The notes under the pieces are model-generated. The model saw only the letters and a program-made list of their open reading frames with translations. It had not been told where the DNA came from and did not search any database. The position numbers were made by a program, and so were the translations under genes. DNA of 64,000 nucleotides from Diogma glabrata. Lineage: Eukaryota > Arthropoda > Insecta > Diptera > Cylindrotomidae. Of the stretch, positions 32,573-44,207 are shown piece by piece. Positions within the stretch are counted from its first letter, which is position 1. The number at the start of each line of letters is the position of its first letter. The stretch spans positions 96,033,745-96,097,744 of the forward strand of contig OY856188.1 in NCBI GenBank assembly GCA_963693315.1, read 5' to 3'.

Positions 32573-34190
32573 ATTTGACTGTTTTTTGTAAAGTTATAAT
32601 ATAATATGGGAGAATCAAATTATTATTATCCATATAAAATGTTTTCTACAGAGAACTTTACTCTCGATTTTTTATCAATCTAGGACCTAGGTGCAATATT
32701 TTAAAAAATAAAAGTATCGTTTTTATGTAAACAGGTCTCACTCAACTCATGACATGAACAACTCATGAAAAAGTAAAAGAAATATTCGAAAATAAGTCTA
32801 AAGCAATGCATTCGAAAATTAATAAAATTATTACATACAACGGAAACACACACATAAAAACTATAGTCTTTGACTAATAATTTTAAAAAATTAACATAAC
32901 AATTTTATAAAAGTTCTTGAGGATAGCATAAAAGCTTAAATCGATTGTTATTTACTCAAAATAAATAATAAACAAAACAACATTGTGCGAAAAAAGATGT
33001 GAAATTAAGTGTTTCACAATCAAACAATTTTTTTTAAAAATTCTTGATTATGTTCAGCCAAGTACCATTGGTGTCTTCCATAAACTTTATAGTCTATGAT
33101 TGACTGAAAGTTTTAAAAAATTTCAGTTTTTACAGTTATATATCACCTCAATGTCGAAATCAACACATATTTGTCATTTTCGCCTTATCTTACCACATAA
33201 ATATACGTAAATACATATATTTTCATTTTCAGTGAGAAAGTCGTTGTGAATAATGGATAATAAACAATCAAGTCCTCACTATAAGGGTTATGTTCTATTT
33301 TTTCAAAGTACGGAACCCTTAAAATAATAATAAAATTTTCTCAAATTCTTTTCTTTATATCTCATAAAGCTTAAAAACACAAAATTTTAAAGCCTACTAA
33401 ATTATTTTTTAATCTCATCACTTCAAAATAACTACCAACGTTTCTAAAATAAAATGAAATAAAAATTAAAATTTATTATCGATATAACATTTGTTGGGTT
33501 CTCTCAGATAACAAATTTACATAATAGACCAAATACATGTTTTCACAACATCGTTTTCTTAACACATCAATAATAGGTCTTTTTACTGAAAGCATAGTCT
33601 AAATATATTCTTTTTTCTAATATCTTTATAATTACCAACTTCCATTTAATATATTAATAAAACATTTGATGGGTTTTCTGGATACAAACATATATTTGTT
33701 ATCGAAAACAACTATATGTTTGCAAACTAATCTGGGTTCGTGTTTAAGTTTTTTAACTGTTGTTAAATATTACCAATATTGAGGGATAATAAATTTCAAT
33801 TCGCATAATTTTGTGTTTTTCAATTCTGTACATTTGGTTGGTTTTTGAAAATTCGCCAAAATGATACTTAATTACTACATTCATATCAATGCTACCAACG
33901 TGGTATAAAAATTTGTAAAAACATTTTAATTTTACTAAAAGTTTGGGAAAGCAAAATTTTGGTTTTATAAACTTTCAGAAAAAAGCATGAATGCTGACTT
34001 TTTTTTTACTAATGAGAAACATATAGTTAAATAATATATACTTTTATTGATAACTTTGAATACAGTTGTAGAAAAAATGCAAATTATTCGAAATGAAAAT
34101 TTTAACCTTTAAAACCTATTCGGTGCATAGTATATATACTAGTAGTGTCTTTCAAAACATGGCGCGCAAGACACTACCGCGTCTCTTGAT
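31448..34190 (-). mobile_element. RepC copy 2 (inverted)
   Basis: This is the reverse complement of 23866-26610, including the terminal foldback (now at the left, 31448-32572) and the hairpin end GTAGTGTCTT near 34.16 kb. It is bordered on the left by TTGATAGAAATATTATAC and on the right by TTCTATCAACAGC, so its flanks are themselves inverted repeats. No coding sequence is present; a 74-codon frame at 34093-34317 runs over its end and is not credible. Confidence 0.78.
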
Positions 34191-34669
34191 TTCTATCAAC
34201 AGCTTGTACCTTTTGCACAACGATTGTTTTTTTAAAACCCAGATTTTATTCTCTGTGATTATGGAGGTATGGAGGTGTGGATCAACGATAGGATTTGTAG
34301 AACATTTTTTTATGTAACAATTATCTTTGATGTAGTGATGGTGATGGTCTTGGTTCCTTTGGCTTTTAAGGTTGACAGATTCCCTGTTTTTTGTTCAACT
34401 GAATTCGTTTTCTTCCGAAATTTTAGCGTGCAATTCAGTATTTGTGATAGGCTGAGGAGTCTCAATCGAACTCGCAGACTGAACCTATAGGTGGAATTTT
34501 AATCTCAAGGTACGCAACTCCTTAGATGTTTTTGATTCTGGTTTCATTATCAGAAATGCACAGTTGTTCCATTATAAGAAACGCACAAGTAACTTTGGCG
34601 TTGCCAGTTTTTTCCAAGGCTCAGTATTTTGCATACTCTTAATTTCATTTATAGGACTATTGAAAATTA
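34191..34669. other. Unassigned stretch
   Basis: It holds TACCTTTTGCACAACGATTG, related to motifs at 31311 and 31378 on the other side of RepC. Small plus-strand frames (such as 34269-34490) show no recognisable domain. Confidence 0.45.
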
Positions 34670-35620
34670 CAAGGACATGCATCTCCTAAATTTCGATCCC
34701 ATGCTGCAGTTAACACGGAGAGCTGTTAATTGATTCTATCAACGAGACCTTGGCTCGTATAATAGAAAGGGGTAGTCGTAATTTTGTTGCATATTAGGAA
34801 GACATGCCTCTCCTAAATTTCGATCTCATACTGCAATTACAACTGATAGAGAGCTGCTAATTGATTCTATCAACAAAGATCTGGAGCGTATAATGGAATG
34901 GGAAGATTGTAATCTTGTTTCATTTAATCCAACCAAAACCAAACTATGCCGTCTTTCACGAATAGAGCGACATAAAAATTTCCCTATTAAAATAAACCAC
35001 GAGGAATGGCGTGAGGTTGAATCAGTTAGACTTCTTGGAGTGGATATTCAAAATACCCTGAAATGAATAAATATGTGTTCAACCTCGCTAAATCTGCAAT
35101 GCAAAAATTAGGATTCTTGAGTCGATGTAAAAAGTATTTCAATCCCGAGCAAATTTTGCTAATCTTCAAGTCCTTTATTCGTCCATGTATGGAGTACTGC
35201 TGTCATGTTTGGGGAGGTGCTTGTCAGTCAACACTAAAATGTCTAGACTCTGTACAGAGAAAAGCAATACGGTAGATTGGTAGTACCGAACTAACGGACC
35301 AGCTTAATTCACTCCAGCACAGAAGAAATGTGACTGAATTGTCAATTTACTATAAATATAACTTTTGCGAATTCTCCTCTAAGGAAATTCAAAATATCCT
35401 TCCATCGTGTGCGCAGTATAATCGACAAACAAGAGCTCCCGAGCTATCCCATCGATTTGTTGTACAAATACCTCGGTGTAGAACTGTGTCCTTTCAGAAC
35501 GACTATTTTAATAGAGTGGCCAAATTGTGGAACTCATTGCCTCCCTCTGTATTTCCCGATGAATTTTCCCCTCAAGCATTTAAAGAAAATGTCCATAATC
35601 ATGTAAAACAATTAGTATAG
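34670..35620 (+). pseudogene. 3' end of a Jockey/CR1-like LINE (RT C-terminus), copy 1
   Basis: The reading frame gives SFNPTKTKLC, EEWREVESVRLLGVDIQ, then SAMQKLGFLSRCKKYFNP, FIRPCMEYCCHVWGGA, LDSVQRKAIR and, near the end, VAKLWNSLPPSVFPDEFS. These are hallmarks of the C-terminal part of non-LTR reverse transcriptases of the BS/Jockey/CR1 type. A frame break falls near 35057 and an in-frame TAG at 35273-35275. About 115 bp is repeated at 34680-34790 and 34791-34890 (TCTCCTAAATTTCGATC). The upstream RT core and the endonuclease are absent, as in a 5'-truncated LINE. It stops at 35618-35620. Confidence 0.85.
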
Positions 35621-35764
35621 TTATCCCTATATCCCCATTCCTTACATTTTCCTCATCTCCTTCCTTTATAGTTGGTATCTTCGGATATTCAAAGCGTGTA
35701 AATAATGAATATTTCATATTTAGTGTGCTAAACATGTCTAACTAATTAATGAAAAACAAAAAAA

Positions 35765-36425
35765 TAACCCAACCAAAACTAAACTATGCCGTCTTTCACG
35801 AATAGAGTGCCATAAAAACTTTTCTAGTAAGATCAACTATGAGGAATTGCATGAGGTTGAATTAGCTAGACTTCTTGGAGCGGAAATTGAAAATAATCTG
35901 AAATGGAATAAATATGTGTTCAACCTCGCTAAATCTGCAATGCAAAAATTTGGATTCTTAAGTCGATTTAAAAAGTTTTTCAATTTTTATCAAATTTTGC
36001 TGATCTATTAGTCTCTTATTCGTCCAAATGTGGAATATGTTTGATGAGGTGCTTGTCAGTCAACAATAAAACTTCTAAATTCTGTCCCAATTAAAACAAT
36101 ACGGTCGATTGATATTACCGAACTAACTAATCAGCTTGATTCACTACAGCACCGAAGATATGTGGCTTAGTTGTCAATCTTCTATAAGTATAACTTTAGC
36201 GAATCCTCTTCTAAGAAAATTCAAAACATTCCTTCATTGTATGCGCAGTTCATTCGATGAACAAGACTTCAGAGTTATCCTACTCATTTGCAGTCCAAAT
36301 ACCTCATTGTAGAACTCGGTCCTTCCAAAACGATTATTTTAAAAGAGTGGCCAAATAATGGAACTCAATGCCCGCCTCCGTATTTCCCGAAGAATTTGCC
36401 CCTCATCATTTAAAATAAAAATTTA
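35765..36425 (+). pseudogene. 3' end of the same LINE family, copy 2, decayed
   Basis: It repeats the previous copy from AACTATGCCGTCTTTCACG to AGTGGCCAAATAATGGAAC and the end near CATCATTTAAAATAA, in the same orientation but with many substitutions, stops and frame breaks. A short frame at 36358-36558 is not in the RT frame. Confidence 0.8.
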
Positions 36426-38810
36426 TCATTTAATTAGTATAGTTATGACCATATCATCATTCCTTCCATTTTCCCAACCTTCTTCCTTTCTAGTTGACAT
36501 GGTATCGTCAGATAATCAAAGAGTCAAAAAAATGAATATTTCATATTGGGTGTGCTAAAAGCACTGCGTAACTCATTCGTTCCACTATCTTCAAGGATAA
36601 ATAATTGAACAAATAAATCCGCAGAGACGCTGTGATATATGGAAACAAGGACTTAGAAAAGTCGCCGACTGGGGTGACAAAATCCGTATGGGAAATCATT
36701 TGTTTATTCGGAAGCTCAACCCCAACGACAAACTCTAGAGCTATCGAACAATTCCGTCAAAAAGCTCGGCCGCCTTAATAGATGGAAAACATATTACATA
36801 CTTCGTCTCTGTATGGAGTATCACTATCAAGTGTAAGGCGCTGGTTCTGTTTCTATCCATGCTCTTTTTGATTTTTTTTTTTCAAATGCGCGCTATTTGA
36901 ATTGTGGATCAAAATTTAACTTCAAATTTTAATTCCAACTACAACTTCTTTCCAGTGTTTCTGATTTCGTTGTTTTTTTATAAATATTGTCACCATATTC
37001 GAGCCATTAAATACGATCCATCATGCTTAAAAAAAAAATTTCTCCGTTTTACTTGTCTATATTTTTGTACAAACAGTCAAACTTCCGAGATCACACACTG
37101 TCATAGTGACAAAATGCAGAGCGGCATATTTTTCCATACATCGTACAAATGATATGCTTTTCTCAAGTAAACAGTCTCGAATGCCCTCGATCGCAATAGT
37201 TTTTAAAAACAATGTCCATTAAAACCTTAAATCGTTTATAAAAAATATCCTGGCACTTGTATTTATGTTGTTAAAAAATTTATTCATAACACGGAAATTG
37301 AAGTGAATTAAAACCTTAACTAAAGTTTGCAGACAGAAGCCTGTGCTGTAAAGGTATGGCTAACACTCTCGGTATTTTAAGCAACTATTGATACACATTT
37401 CAACTCGAAAATAGTTCTCCTCCTTTTTTCATCGTCAGTCGGTTAGTGCAAACAACCAAAATGTCAAAACCCCACAATTGAAAAAATACGTCGCTGTTCG
37501 TCCACTTTTCACATTAAGTAAATTCTTTGCCTTAAGCAAAGAGGGGTTTCAATTTACGAAATCGTAATTAAACTATGCTTGACTACCTCAGAGAGCATGA
37601 AGTGGTGGGATTCAGGTCTTTAAATATATATACGTGTTGTTGTGATACACAAAGTAATCCTTATTCTTATTATTTAAAAAGAAATAAATACAACTTATCT
37701 AAGGTTACTGTATTTTGTTTTCTTATCCCTTTAAAGATTTCCATTTTGTTTTTTTCTTTTCAATTTTTGTTGTGATGTGACTCGTATTTACAAATATTAC
37801 TTTTATTAATCAATTTATAATCGAGAACATGAAAGAGAAATAGAAAAGATTAAATTCAATTTCTTTTTCTTCACGTATCCAGTTTCAATTCTTATTAAAG
37901 ATTAAAATTAAAATAATCAAAAATAAATATCTTAAATAACACGATTGGGGAATATTTTCTTTCTTCGATATATTTTTCACCTTATATTCTTTCTTTTATA
38001 TGTATTTCCAAAATGTATGTATTTCCAAACGTTCTAACACCACTCTTATCTGATAAAAAAATAAAATAACAACAACAACATAGCTGTTAATTCAACTCAG
38101 TAGAATCTAATTTTTTTTATATTTTCCTCACATTATTGATGATTTCACTTTTTCTTTATTTTTCATGTTGTTATTTGATAAAAACAAAATAAAAAAACAT
38201 AAAACGAAAGCACAAAAAATAACAGTTCAGTGTAAATAATTTTCCCAATAGACAATTTTCTCTGCATTTTTTCATTCGTTTGGTAATGTTGTTGTTGTTC
38301 TTATTTTGTATATTTTAAAATTTCATCCTCCATCTACGGGTACACAAACTATTATTAATGCCATTATCTTACTTTTCTGTTTAGATACACCTTTTTTTTT
38401 ATTTTGTTGTTTTTCAGCTCATTTTTCCGTTGATGCAGGGAATCAAAATAAATAGATAAAAGGAAAAAGTTGCAGTTATAAAAGGAATAAAAAAAAGAAA
38501 GACGGAAAATATATTGAAAAGCATGTCACGTTGTTAGATAAATATTTTTTTTTTTTGTTATAAACGAGACGACAAAGTGAATTTCCTTTTATTAATTCTC
38601 TTTTTTCTTATGATAATTTAATTTCTTAGTTGAAATATGTTGTAATACTTTGAGTTTTTAAATTGTTTGCTTTCATTGAATAAGAATAATGCTACTCTAT
38701 CAATTTTATCACTGTTAGGAAAATATGATATTAGAGGTGATAAAGAAAATATATTAGATAGTTTTGTTCGTGTGATTTTTACACTAACGATTAAAAGTGA
38801 ATAATAGTGT
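36426..38810. other. AT-rich stretch, no supported gene
   Basis: At 36.63-36.76 kb a plus-strand reading contains KVADWGDKIRMGNHLF, vaguely like the WGDxNR segment of LINE reverse transcriptases; too weak to annotate separately. Short GTT/CAA microsatellites lie at 38075 and 38289. Other frames (36904-37152, 37575-37775) have no recognisable domain. This could be intron or intergenic DNA. Confidence 0.45.
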
Positions 38811-38965
38811 ATTATATAGTGTACTAAGGTTGAAAAGTGAGCTATTACTGACCGAAAACTTTTATAATGTTCGAGGCTTATATAAACCTTCTCAACAAAG
38901 GTATAAAAAAAGTTATAAAAGTTTTCGGTCAATAATAGCTTTTCAACCTAGGTATATAATATAAT
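38811..38965. mobile_element. Small palindromic (foldback) MITE
   Basis: The arm GGTTGAAAAGTGAGCTATTA followed by CTGACCGAAAACTTTTATAA (38828-38867) is matched in reverse by TTATAAAAGTTTTCGGTCAA and TAATAGCTTTTCAACC (38913-38948), with ATTATATA-type ends on both sides and a ~45-bp loop. It is non-coding. Confidence 0.78.
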
Positions 38966-41900
38966 TTTATGGAACAGTTCACCAGATAATATTTTTGTTT
39001 TTATTTCTTGGTAATGAATTGAATATAAGCAGAAAATGGTGTAGATCAAATGCGATATGAGTAAAGCATGCCAAAACAAACTAACATTCCATTCAAAATG
39101 TAAACAAACTAATCCCATTCAATTTAATCTTTCGCATTAAAATTTTATTAAACAAGAATTTAACGAAGGAATGAAGAGAAAATTAATTGTTTGATGAGGA
39201 ATTCAAGTATTTTAATCTACGATGTAATATAATTTTTGTGGTTAATTTAGATTTGAATTGTATCGTTGCATCTGGTAATTTAATTTAAAATTTTGTTGTA
39301 TTTTTTTGGAGCTATGAGTTGTTATGATTTGATAAACAAAGAGGAGAGGCGAATGATTTTTTTTTAAAATCGAATGACAGTGTACCTTGGCATTAAAATG
39401 TTGTAGAATGATGATGCTGTGCAAGATTGTGCAATTTATGCTTATTTGGTCACAAGTTTTATTTTACATGGATAAAAAAGCAAGTATAATGTGAACAAAA
39501 TTACATACTGTCACGTTTTTGCTTTTCATAGTATTAATAAAAGACATCGTATTTTTTTTTACCTAGTAATTATAGAGCCTCGAAACTTAGAAATTAGAAC
39601 ACAAACCATAACTGTGACCTTGCTTCTTCCTGCTGAATCATTCACAAGTTCAAGCTGTTTTACTGCTTTTTCGGCTCTTATAAATTGTTCATTTTCAGAC
39701 ATTGATGTATTTATTAAGAAACCTTACAGAGTTTTTGCCAAATAAACTTTTTTTGTACAATTTGCTTATAATTAGAGCTATGTAAAATTTACATAGGTTC
39801 ATATGTTTATTTGTGTAGTAATTCTTTACTAACAGGATTAGCAGCAATATTTGTAGTATCGAGTTGAAATTCTCAATAATACATCACTTCAAAACAGGTG
39901 GCTTCAGAAGATTTGAAAATATCTATCTTAACAACTTATGAAGATATACAACTGCTATCCAGCTCATTCCATTGTTTTCTAAAATTGATCTGGGGAGAAA
40001 ACAGGTTTAAAACCATGTTATTGATGTCAAAGACGTAGTCCTAGTCAAACTACGCGATACACCTATTTTCTAGGTAAAAATCGATTTCAACATTTTAATT
40101 GTTTATAAAATATGAATATGTTAATAATTTTTATAGAATTTATTTTTTTAAAAAAGGCATTTTTTAACTTTAAAATAAAAGAAAACAGAAGTTTTTACCT
40201 CCAGTCCACATGGAGGGATCAGTTTTTATTTGTTGGAAAATTTTTGATCTACGGGTGTGACAACCCGTCAAACCCTATTCAGTCAACGGTAACACCCTCA
40301 ATATTAGCTGTCATAATCCTTGATGATGAGACGCTATTGCTTCCTCGAAGAAATGAGCCTGCATATAACTGGTGAGCTATGGTGATGTTACATGGTGAGC
40401 TTTAATTATTAAGAAAGACAGTGCGTCACAGGATCAAGGAATATGCCACCGGCTGGATTTTTGGCAACTAAATTTTTGTTTTGTTTCAGCAAATTTTTGT
40501 AAAAATTTGCTATTTACTCTTATTTTCCCTATTCTATCATAACATATTGTAATATGTCATATTTTGTCAGTGAAAGGATTTATTGTTTAGTCATTACACC
40601 ATTCTTTAACAAAAAATATAAAAAAAACGAAAAAAAGAAAGATTTACGTCAAGATAAGAAGATCCGTCCGTCAACATCTTTGAACGTATGTTGTTGTGTG
40701 ACCTTAGTCTTAAAAGGTTTTTTATGTGTTGCTGTGACACATATTGTAATTCCTACTGCACAACACATTTAATTAAAATAAAATAATAAAATTGAACCAC
40801 ATTTATGAATCTTTGAAAAAAAGCCAAAAATTAAGGAATTCTCGAATTTTACAACCGCTCTAATTTCTCATAAAAAAATCTTTGAACACAGATAGTTTTT
40901 TTTATAAAACGCGTAAAAAAATTTTCAGTCAAATCAAAAATGTGTTGGACAGATTTTGTCCTAATCTGTTCGGTTATCGGTACGTAAGACTCCAAAAAAA
41001 AATTTCGGTCAAATCACAAATGTGTCATTCAGATTTTATTCCCATCTGTTCGATTGATAAAAGAATGTCCCACATATATAGTTTAATCATACATTTCTAA
41101 TCACAAAAAATTACAATAGAACAACTTTTCATTCCAACCAAAATCAATTATATATTAGACTAATAAATTTACAAACAAATAAATGTTTAAGACTGAAATA
41201 ATATTGAATTGAATACAATTTTTTGTTTTGTTTATAATTAAATTAAAGAGATATATTTTAAATTATGAATAAATATTAACCCAAAATTTATTCAAAAATT
41301 CAAAAACTCTGCCTAAAAAAACAAAAAAGTCAGACAAGTGCGAATAAAATTCGCTCGCCGAGAGTTCCGTGAATGTAATGTCTTTAGTGTTTTACTGATT
41401 TGTTATAAGTCGTTTAGACCTTAGTTACCGAAATAATAATGACATTATTAATTCCCAAAGGAATTATAAGAGGGAGTTATGGAGTCATAATAGACCTAGT
41501 TTTCATTATAAATTTTTGTTTTGTTTATTTATAAACAACATTATTTACATAAAGCCAGAATAACGAATAACAATACGCCAGCAATACAATTTGAAGTGAA
41601 AAATAACTAACTTGATCAATTAAAACGCAAAATCATGCTATCAATACTTGATAAAAATAAATGTTTTAGTTTAATAAATGTTTTAGGTAGTAAAAAATAA
41701 AATTATGTATGTATCACGTAAGTTATTAGATGTCAATTACCTTGTGAAACTTACTAACTAGTAAACGTTTCCCTTGGTAATTAACACCCTTATAATTCCC
41801 TTGATACATAAATAACTATATACATATTGCCAGACCATGACGCATATCAAAATAAATGTTTAATCGTAAAAGTCAATAGTAAATTACAATCATATATATA

Positions 41901-42085
41901 CATTGATCAAAAATCACACCAAAAATGTTGCTTCAGGTTAAATCTTATCCATAGCTGCTTATGGTTACTCAAGAAAGATTCAATTACACCAGCTTATAAA
42001 TGGTTTAAATTTGATTATTTTTTCGGTCAATCAAGTGTCGAAATTTAGTGGAGGGGAAAGGCTACATACTAAAAATATTTTTTTT
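38966..42085. other. AT-rich stretch, no supported gene
   Basis: It contains two imperfect copies of an ~81-bp block (GTCAAATCAAAAATGTG near 40927 and GTCAAATCACAAATGTG near 41008) and the dispersed motif at 41334-41382. Frames at 39491-39745, 40112-40375 and 41827-42048 show no domain I know. No RNA gene was seen. Confidence 0.45.
41334..41382 (-). repeat. Dispersed motif, reverse copy of 16812-16862
   Basis: It reads GACAAGTGCGAATAAAATTC then GCTCGCCGAGAGTTCCGTG, the reverse complement of the 16.8-kb motif with a few changes. Confidence 0.6.
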
Positions 42086-42425
42086 ACAATAACAAAAAAA
42101 CTATGCACCGCAATATTCTAAATAAAATTGTAATGTTTCTTAAATTAAGTGCTGCTTCATATGACACGTCACTCATTTGGCTCAAAAATAATTTTTTTGT
42201 ACTCTCCCCACACCCATACCCTGAACAAACAGAATTATAATTATTTGAGACTTCGCTATGATTTTCATTCAAAATTTACCAATCTTCCCGTCTCTGTGAA
42301 TTTTCCAAATTTTTCTGTCAATCATCGTCGGAACGTAGGGGGCGGAACGGTCTGAAAGTTGCACTTTTTTAACAATAACTCAAAAACTTTGCACCGAAAA
42401 ATTTAAAAAAAATTGCAATGATTTT
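42086..42425 (-). repeat. RepB units, reverse orientation
   Basis: It carries CTATGCACCGCAATATTCTA, GAGACTTCGCTATGATTTTC and GGAACGTAGGGGGCGG, the reverse complement of about one and a quarter ~280-bp RepB units. Confidence 0.75.
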
Positions 42426-42519
42426 GTTGCAGTCTCCAATATTGGCAGTGGACTGTACGTAGCTTTCGATGAACGATGAAAAGTTAATATTGTGACTGCA
42501 GCACGCTTTGTAATATTAT

Positions 42520-43585
42520 AGCCTGGCACGGCATTCATCAATAAATGTCAACAAAAGTAGTTAAAAATAGACGTGATATATATATGAAGAGCAGATCCAT
42601 CATATAATATCAGTGGCATCAGCTTAGGACGGCAATTAACATGATAAGCGCCACAAGTAGCTAACGACATATATTATATATTAGTTGAACAGCTGATCCG
42701 ACAAAAGAGTGTCAGATTAAATAGTTGAAGTTGAAATAATGCGAAGTCAAATGAATAATAACTCTGACATATAATATTAATGACCTCAGCTTCGCACGGC
42801 ATTAGACAGTATCCATAAAACTAGACAACAAAATCTGACCTTGATTATCAATAACATCAGCCTATCACGGCATTCGACAATATAAACTAAATAATGTCAC
42901 AATATATAATGTCATCAATTAAACTGCAGAATCTGATATAGAAAGTCAGACTTAAATAGTTAAAGTTAAATAATGCGATGTCAGGGTGAATAGTAACTCT
43001 GACATATAATATTAATGACATCAGCTTCGCATGGCATTAGACAGTATCCATAAAATAGATAGTAAAATCTGACATTGATTATCAATAACATCAGCCTAGC
43101 ACGGCATTCGACAATATCCACTAAATAATTTGACTATATATAATGTCATCAATTAAACTGCAGAATCTCATATAGAAAGTCAGATTTAAATAGTTGAAGT
43201 TAAATAATGCGATGTCAGGGTGAATAGCAAACACTGACATAGAATATTAATGATTTCAGCCTAGCACGGCATTAACCACTATCTATAAATGTAATTTGAC
43301 CATATGTGATGGCAACAATATATAATATAACTGACATCGGTTTAGCACGGCGTTAAACACTATCCATAAAAGTAATTTTGATCATATGTGATGTTATCAA
43401 TTAGACAGCAAAATATATAATATAAATGACATCAGCCTAGCACAGCATTAGATAATATCCACTCAAATACTTTGACCATATGTACTGTTATCAATAGAAA
43501 TATAAAAAATATAAAAATATAGTAAAATATCTCATCCGCCAAAATGATTCACAGTGACTTGTGACGTCACGTCCGCCCAGCATGG
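42520..43585. repeat. Satellite-like array with a CAGCCTAGCACGGCATTA motif
   Basis: Variants of CAGCCTAGCACGGCATTA occur about ten times (near 42525, 42623, 42787, 42858, 43020, 43089, 43258, 43341, 43430 and 43573). The motif spacing alternates, and the pattern as a whole repeats about every 232 bp (for example 42787 to 43020, and 42858 to 43089; TAGTTGAAGTT near 42721 and 43191), so a two-part higher-order unit is present in the middle and decays at the edges. It has no coding content. Confidence 0.82.
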
Positions 43586-43940
43586 AATTATATATTAACA
43601 TACGAAGAAAAACATCAGATCAATTGTATTGAGTAAAAACAATTTCATCAGTTATAATACACCATCCTTTATTTTCGAAGTTGATATTAAATTTTAATTA
43701 AATACAATAATTTTCAATTTATTTCATTAGTTATATAAATAATAAAAACACTGAACAAGAATCACACAATGGTAGACGACCATCGTACAAAAACTAAATT
43801 GACAACGAGTGCGAAATTCACAATATTACCAAATAAATACAATCGGTCACAACTCTTTTCCCCGTCAGCAGAGACACTAATCTTACAAAACATAAACTAA
43901 AACCATTGTTTTGCTCAATATTAACAAAATGAGAAATAAT
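43586..43940. other. AT-rich stretch, nothing recognised
   Basis: No frame, hairpin or repeat is supported here beyond simple AT-rich sequence. Confidence 0.45.
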
Positions 43941-44207
43941 GGCCGTGGCCCATTTCTCAAAAATGCCGATGAAATTGAAATTTTGACGTTTCTCGCTGAA
44001 ATATTTTATTTTGTTTTGCTTTATTTTCTTCTACAAAAATTTAATTACGAAAAAATAATTATTGAAAAACAAATATTATTTGAATTTCAACACAATCTGT
44101 CAAAATTTACTCAAGTACGATAGCAGAGTAAATTGAAATTTTTTAGTCGATTTGCAGATTCAATTTCAATTTCAATTTCAATTTCATCGAGAAATGGGCC
44201 ACGGTCC
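43941..44207. mobile_element. Short inverted-repeat element (MITE)
   Basis: CCGTGGCCCATTTCTC (43943-43958) is the exact reverse complement of GAGAAATGGGCCACGG (44189-44204), and both sides continue inward with GATGAAATTGAAATT. The right side carries a short CAATTT simple repeat. It is non-coding apart from a chance frame at 43911-44123. Confidence 0.72.

Noticed and set aside
23866..34190. A single 10.3-kb transposon with 2.7-kb terminal inverted repeats
   Set aside because: Copy 1 alone interrupts a RepB element whose sequence resumes at 26611, so each arm is better read as a separate insertion; the spacer holds RepB, RepA and a segmental duplication and no transposase.
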